Part shown: positions 4,857 to 7,767 of the stretch, one piece after another
How positions within the stretch are numbered: position 1 is the stretch's first letter
How the letters are laid out: each line of letters opens with the position of its first letter
Assembly (NCBI GenBank): GCA_002327885.1
Contig: DCUS01000147.1
Coordinates: 1 to 7,767 of the forward strand
DNA from: Syntrophaceae bacterium UBA2208
Lineage (GTDB): Bacteria > Desulfobacterota > BSN033 > UBA1163
DNA length: 7,767 nucleotides
Reading direction: 5' to 3'
Notes under the pieces: generated by a model
Told to the model about the DNA's origin: nothing
What the model saw: only the letters and a program-made list of their open reading frames with translations
Databases searched by the model: none
Made by a program: the position numbers and the translations under genes

Positions 4857-5520
4857 AATCTGTATTCTCATTCCCGCTTATAACGCAGAAGAGACCCTCG
4901 GTTCTGTCCTAAAAAAGATCGAACCGCTTAAGATCGATACGGTGGTGGTCGATGATGGATCCTCAGACGAGACAAAGAGAGTGGCATTAGAAAATGGAGC
5001 GCACCTCCTAAGACATCCCTTTAATCTTGGAAAAGGTGCTGCGCTTCGCACAGGGTTCCAGTATCTTCTCCAGAGAGACTACCACATGGTCCTCACTCTG
5101 GATGCGGACGGTCAACATGATCCTTCTGAAATTCCATCTCTGCTCAAGATTTTTCAAACCGTCAAACCCGACCTTCTCATCGGCTCCCGTGCCGCAGAAT
5201 TTGGAAAGATGACCTTCCTCCGTCGATTCTGGAATCGTTTGGGAGTGAAGGCGGTCGCACGGCTCTGCCATGCGGACATCACCGACAGTCAGTCCGGTTT
5301 TCGACTCATTCGAGCAGAACCATTAAAAGAAGTGGGCCTCTCCACCTCTCGATTCGAGACAGAGCTGGAACTCCTGATTAATGCTTGCAAAAGGGGATTC
5401 AGTGTGTTATCTGTTCCTATCAAAACACAAAAGGTCGATGGAACGGGTTCCAGCCATTTCAGACCTGTGATCGACACCTGGTTGGTTTGTAAAATCTTTC
5501 TTCGAAGTCTATTGAGGTGA
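4849..5520 (+). CDS. Family 2 glycosyltransferase (dolichyl/polyprenyl-phosphate sugar synthase-like)
   Basis: GT-A fold enzymes of this type transfer a sugar from a nucleotide donor, often to polyprenyl phosphate or a lipid at the inner membrane. The 223 residues begin DRICILIPAYNAEETLGSVL after the TTG-coded Met; DDGSSD (35-40) binds the nucleotide, LRHPFNLGKGAALRTGF (54-70) is the family loop, DADGQHDP (85-92) contains the DxD metal motif, and ITDSQSGFRLI (144-154) and FETELEL (169-175) form the acceptor/catalytic region, as in DPM1-like enzymes. No membrane helices follow, so it is the soluble short form. Start is TTG, supported by AGGAGGG 6 nt upstream. It overlaps the deacetylase by 8 nt and abuts the radical SAM gene, so all three are surely co-translated. 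Donor and acceptor are unknown. Confidence 0.9.
   Translation: MDRICILIPAYNAEETLGSVLKKIEPLKIDTVVVDDGSSDETKRVALENGAHLLRHPFNLGKGAALRTGFQYLLQRDYHMVLTLDADGQHDPSEIPSLLKIFQTVKPDLLIGSRAAEFGKMTFLRRFWNRLGVKAVARLCHADITDSQSGFRLIRAEPLKEVGLSTSRFETELELLINACKRGFSVLSVPIKTQKVDGTGSSHFRPVIDTWLVCKIFLRSLLR
5514..5520 (+). promoter_or_regulatory. Ribosome binding site deciding the radical SAM start
   Basis: GAGGTGA is fully complementary to the 16S tail and lies 8 nt before ATG at 5529. The alternative GTG at 5517 falls inside this site and has no good ribosome site of its own, so ATG 5529 is preferred. The site also contains the stop codon of the glycosyltransferase gene. Confidence 0.65.
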
Positions 5521-5528
5521 GAAAAAGG

Positions 5529-6929
5529 ATGGATTTTTATCGACGAACAAAACGATATTCCATAGAAAAATTTACAACGAGTGCTTTTTCTCTTCTGGCA
5601 AATGCCTCGACAGAAAACTTGATTCGTTTAACTCATCTTGCAGAGAAAATTCCCCAAAAAGAGCCCTACCGGGAAAAGATTCAATGGATTCGCACTCTTT
5701 TTCAGACAAATCACCCGGGGTTAGCCATTGCGAGGAGAGTCCTCAGTGAAACGCATCCTCACCATCGAAAGAAAATTATCTCTAACTTTATCATCAACCA
5801 ACTCCTGGTGGGAACCAATCGAAGGAAAGCCTTTGATGCGGAGAGGGGTTTTTATCCGCCGGATGCCATGTTGATCAGCCCCACGATGCGATGTAATCTG
5901 AATTGCTATGGATGTTATTCAGGGATCTATCCCCAAGAGGATCTCCCTTATGAGGTGTTGGATCGGTTAATGGGCGAATGTAAAGAAATGGGCATCCATC
6001 TGGTCTTGGTGACAGGGGGAGAGCCATTTTTGAGGGAAGACCTTTTTGATCTCTTCGAAAAGCATGGGGATATGATGTTCCAGATCTATACCAATGCTAC
6101 GCTAATCGATGAAACGATGATCGATCAATTTGTGGCATTGGGCAATGTGGTTCCAGCGATCAGCCTCGAAGGACTGGAGGAAGAGACCGATGCGAGAAGA
6201 GGCAAGGGCATCTTCAGTCGAATCCAGAAGGTGATGGATGGGCTACGAAAAGCCGGGATCTTTTTTGCTGTCTCAACGACACAGACTTCCCAAAATACGG
6301 ATGTTCTCACGAGCGATGCCTTTATCGATTTTCTGGTGGAGAAAGGATGCCTCCTCCTCTGGAACTTCCATTACGTTCCCATCGGAAGAAAGCCCGATCT
6401 TTCCCTCATGGCGACTCCCGAGCAGAGGAACCGGATGAGGGAACGGTTCGCCTATTTTCGGGCGACCAAACCCATGCTCTTTGTCGATTTCTGGAATGAC
6501 GGCTGTCTGACGCAGGGATGTATTGCAGCGGGAAGGAAATACTTTCATGTCAACGCCCAGGGGGATGTGGAGCCCTGCGTCTTTTGCCATTTTGCCTCGG
6601 ACAATGTCAAAGAAAAATCTCTCATGGAGGCTCTTAATTCGCCTCTCTTTCGAGAAATCCGATCCCATCAGCCTTTCTCAGAGAACTACTTCAGGTCTTG
6701 TCCCCTGATCGACCACCCTGAGGCGGGGAGGAAATTTGCACTTCGACATGCAAAATACTTTACCCATGAAGGAGCGGAACAGCTCTTTACGGAGTTTGCG
6801 CAAGCCATCGACCGCTATGCCAAAGCTTACGAGGAGATTGCAGAAGCCGCCTGGAAGAAGAAAATCGAAAGTCAAAATCCACAGCGCTTTCCAGAAGGTA
6901 AAAAGTTAGTGGGGAGGCCCGGCAGTTGA
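5529..6929 (+). CDS. Radical SAM/SPASM-domain protein of unknown substrate
   Basis: Radical SAM enzymes cleave S-adenosylmethionine at a [4Fe-4S] cluster to start radical chemistry. Numbering from ATG 5529 (466 residues; 470 if GTG 5517 is used): an N-terminal helical region of about 110 residues, then SPTMRCNLNCYGC with cluster cysteines at 122, 126 and 129, GGEP (163-166), YTNATLID (187-194), and AISLEGLEEETDARRGKG (210-227). The C-terminal part has SPASM-like cysteines at 326, 331, 350, 353 and 391 (DGCLTQGC, VEPCVFC, FRSCP) for an auxiliary cluster. The helical N-terminus, NFIINQLL (86-93) and EETDARRG recall a widespread, uncharacterised radical SAM family of anaerobes. It is cytoplasmic. 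It follows the glycosyltransferase without a gap, suggesting modification of the same lipid or glycan; that is inference. Confidence 0.88.
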   Translation: MDFYRRTKRYSIEKFTTSAFSLLANASTENLIRLTHLAEKIPQKEPYREKIQWIRTLFQTNHPGLAIARRVLSETHPHHRKKIISNFIINQLLVGTNRRKAFDAERGFYPPDAMLISPTMRCNLNCYGCYSGIYPQEDLPYEVLDRLMGECKEMGIHLVLVTGGEPFLREDLFDLFEKHGDMMFQIYTNATLIDETMIDQFVALGNVVPAISLEGLEEETDARRGKGIFSRIQKVMDGLRKAGIFFAVSTTQTSQNTDVLTSDAFIDFLVEKGCLLLWNFHYVPIGRKPDLSLMATPEQRNRMRERFAYFRATKPMLFVDFWNDGCLTQGCIAAGRKYFHVNAQGDVEPCVFCHFASDNVKEKSLMEALNSPLFREIRSHQPFSENYFRSCPLIDHPEAGRKFALRHAKYFTHEGAEQLFTEFAQAIDRYAKAYEEIAEAAWKKKIESQNPQRFPEGKKLVGRPGS

Positions 6930-7008
6930 GATGTTCATTCTTTGTCTTCCTTATAAATGGTTAAAGTTTTCGAGGGTCGAACCGGGTGCAACCACAGGGT
7001 AGACATGG

Positions 7009-7767
7009 ATGAAAGTCACCTTTCCCCATCTGGGTTCAATGCATATCTTCTGCAAGGCGATTGCAGAAACTGCAGGCATTCCTTATCTCGTCCCTCCTGA
7101 AACCAGCCGAAAAACCTTGGCCCTCGGTGCTCTCCATTCCAACGAGAGTATCTGCCTTCCTTTTAAAATCATCCTGGGGAATTTTATCGAGGCTCTCCAG
7201 ATGGGAGCGGATACCATTGTAATGGTAGGCAGCGGGCCTCCCTGTCGTCTGGGGCTCTATGACCTTGTTCAGAAAGTGATCCTCGAAGATATGGGTCTTC
7301 ATTATCGATGGCTGACCATTCCGCCTCGATTGACCTGGCAGGCCATCTGGAAAAATCATGAAGAGACCAAAGAGTTAAGAAAGGAGTTGACCGCTAAAAA
7401 TATTCTCCTCTTTCCTTACGGGCTCTGGATGGGCTGGAAGAAGATGATGGTTTGCGAGGCATTGGAACAATTGGCGATGAAAGTCAGACCGAAGGAACCC
7501 AAAAAAGGGGAGACCCAGAAGCGATTTAAAAAAGCGCTTTCATGGGTCGATGGGGCCAAGAATCCGAAAACGCTTAAGGAAGCGGCTCGAAAGGGAAGGA
7601 TCTTTCTTCAAGAAATGGAACAAGATCGTTCCTGCATTCCATTAAAAGTGGCCATCGTGGGCGAACTTTATACGGTGATGGACCCCCATATCAATCGAGG
7701 CGTCGAGCAGAAATTGGGAGAATTGGGTGTGGAGGTGACCCGCACCTCCTGGTTCTCCACCCATATC
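7009..7767 (+). CDS. Acyl-CoA dehydratase activase-related protein (DUF2229-type), N-terminal fragment
   Basis: From ATG 7009 the frame is open for 253 codons to the window edge, so the C-terminus is missing. The protein begins MKVTFPHLGSMHIFCKAIAE and has ICLPFKIILGNFIEALQMGAD (48-68; Cys49) and MVGSGPPCRLGLYD (72-85; Cys79), features of the COG3580/3581-like proteins linked to 2-hydroxyacyl-CoA dehydratases and their BadF/HgdC ATPases. A second alpha/beta unit starts at LKVAIVGELYTVMDPHINRG (212-231). Cys49 and Cys79 may be cluster ligands; that is inference. An in-frame stop (TAG at 7000-7002) rules out a longer N-terminus; a weak AGGG lies at 6996-6999. It follows the radical SAM gene after 79 nt in which I see no terminator, so it is probably in the same operon. 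No ATPase partner is in view; it may lie just beyond the edge. Confidence 0.82.
   Translation, partial: MKVTFPHLGSMHIFCKAIAETAGIPYLVPPETSRKTLALGALHSNESICLPFKIILGNFIEALQMGADTIVMVGSGPPCRLGLYDLVQKVILEDMGLHYRWLTIPPRLTWQAIWKNHEETKELRKELTAKNILLFPYGLWMGWKKMMVCEALEQLAMKVRPKEPKKGETQKRFKKALSWVDGAKNPKTLKEAARKGRIFLQEMEQDRSCIPLKVAIVGELYTVMDPHINRGVEQKLGELGVEVTRTSWFSTHI

Noticed and set aside
4101..4871. Long minus-strand open frame of 256 codons opposite the deacetylase
   Set aside because: It is the antisense shadow of a gene with clear NodB motifs; its translation is rich in Arg/Pro/Ser/His with no domain or ribosome site.
5517..5519. GTG as the radical SAM start codon
   Set aside because: It lies inside the GAGGTGA ribosome site that serves ATG at 5529 and has no good site of its own; the difference is only four residues.
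6273..6668. Minus-strand open frame of 131 codons opposite the radical SAM gene
   Set aside because: It overlaps the conserved SPASM-like region of the sense gene and shows no recognisable motif.
7036..7359. Minus-strand open frame of 107 codons near the right end
   Set aside because: The plus strand carries an open frame to the window edge with family motifs; the minus frame is its shadow.

Overview
The window looks like chromosomal DNA of an anaerobic, probably uncultivated Gram-negative bacterium. Desulfobacterota (former Deltaproteobacteria) is my first guess; Nitrospirota-like lineages are possible. The grounds are a TatB-like/TatC pair, a 2-hydroxyacyl-CoA dehydratase activase-type protein (DUF2229 family), a radical SAM/SPASM enzyme of a type I associate with anaerobes, and many short palindromic repeats in the spacers. 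This placement is inference; no rRNA or taxonomic marker is present.

Layout. Positions 1-143 hold the N-terminus of a minus-strand CPA2/Kef-type cation:proton antiporter, cut by the window edge. A divergent, repeat-rich spacer (144-391) separates it from a plus-strand operon: tatA/B-type gene (392-793), tatC (786-1559) and radC (1566-2255). A short spacer with a GCCTGCC hairpin leads to an ATP-grasp ligase gene (2364-3533) that carries a G-rich hairpin repeat in frame. A gene-free stretch (3534-4028) is made almost wholly of palindromic repeats, including a large nested inverted repeat of about 280 bp. Next is a tight operon: NodB/DUF3473-type polysaccharide deacetylase (4029-4856), family 2 glycosyltransferase (4849-5520, TTG start), radical SAM/SPASM protein (about 5529-6929) and, after 79 nt, the start of a DUF2229-type protein (7009 to the edge).

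How the genes work together. TatA/B and TatC form the twin-arginine export machine; radC is a passenger with an ill-defined role. The ATP-grasp ligase, deacetylase and glycosyltransferase suggest building or decorating an envelope glycan or glycolipid. The radical SAM and DUF2229 proteins, overlapping with or following them on the same strand, add radical or acyl-CoA-type chemistry of unknown substrate. That the last four genes form one pathway is inferred from 8-nt overlaps and common direction, not from known function.

The most unusual non-coding signal is the nested palindrome at 3698-3976. It appears to have inserted into an older C/G-rich hairpin repeat: removing it together with one copy of a flanking CAG restores a hairpin. 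Pieces of the same repeat family occur upstream of the tat operon.
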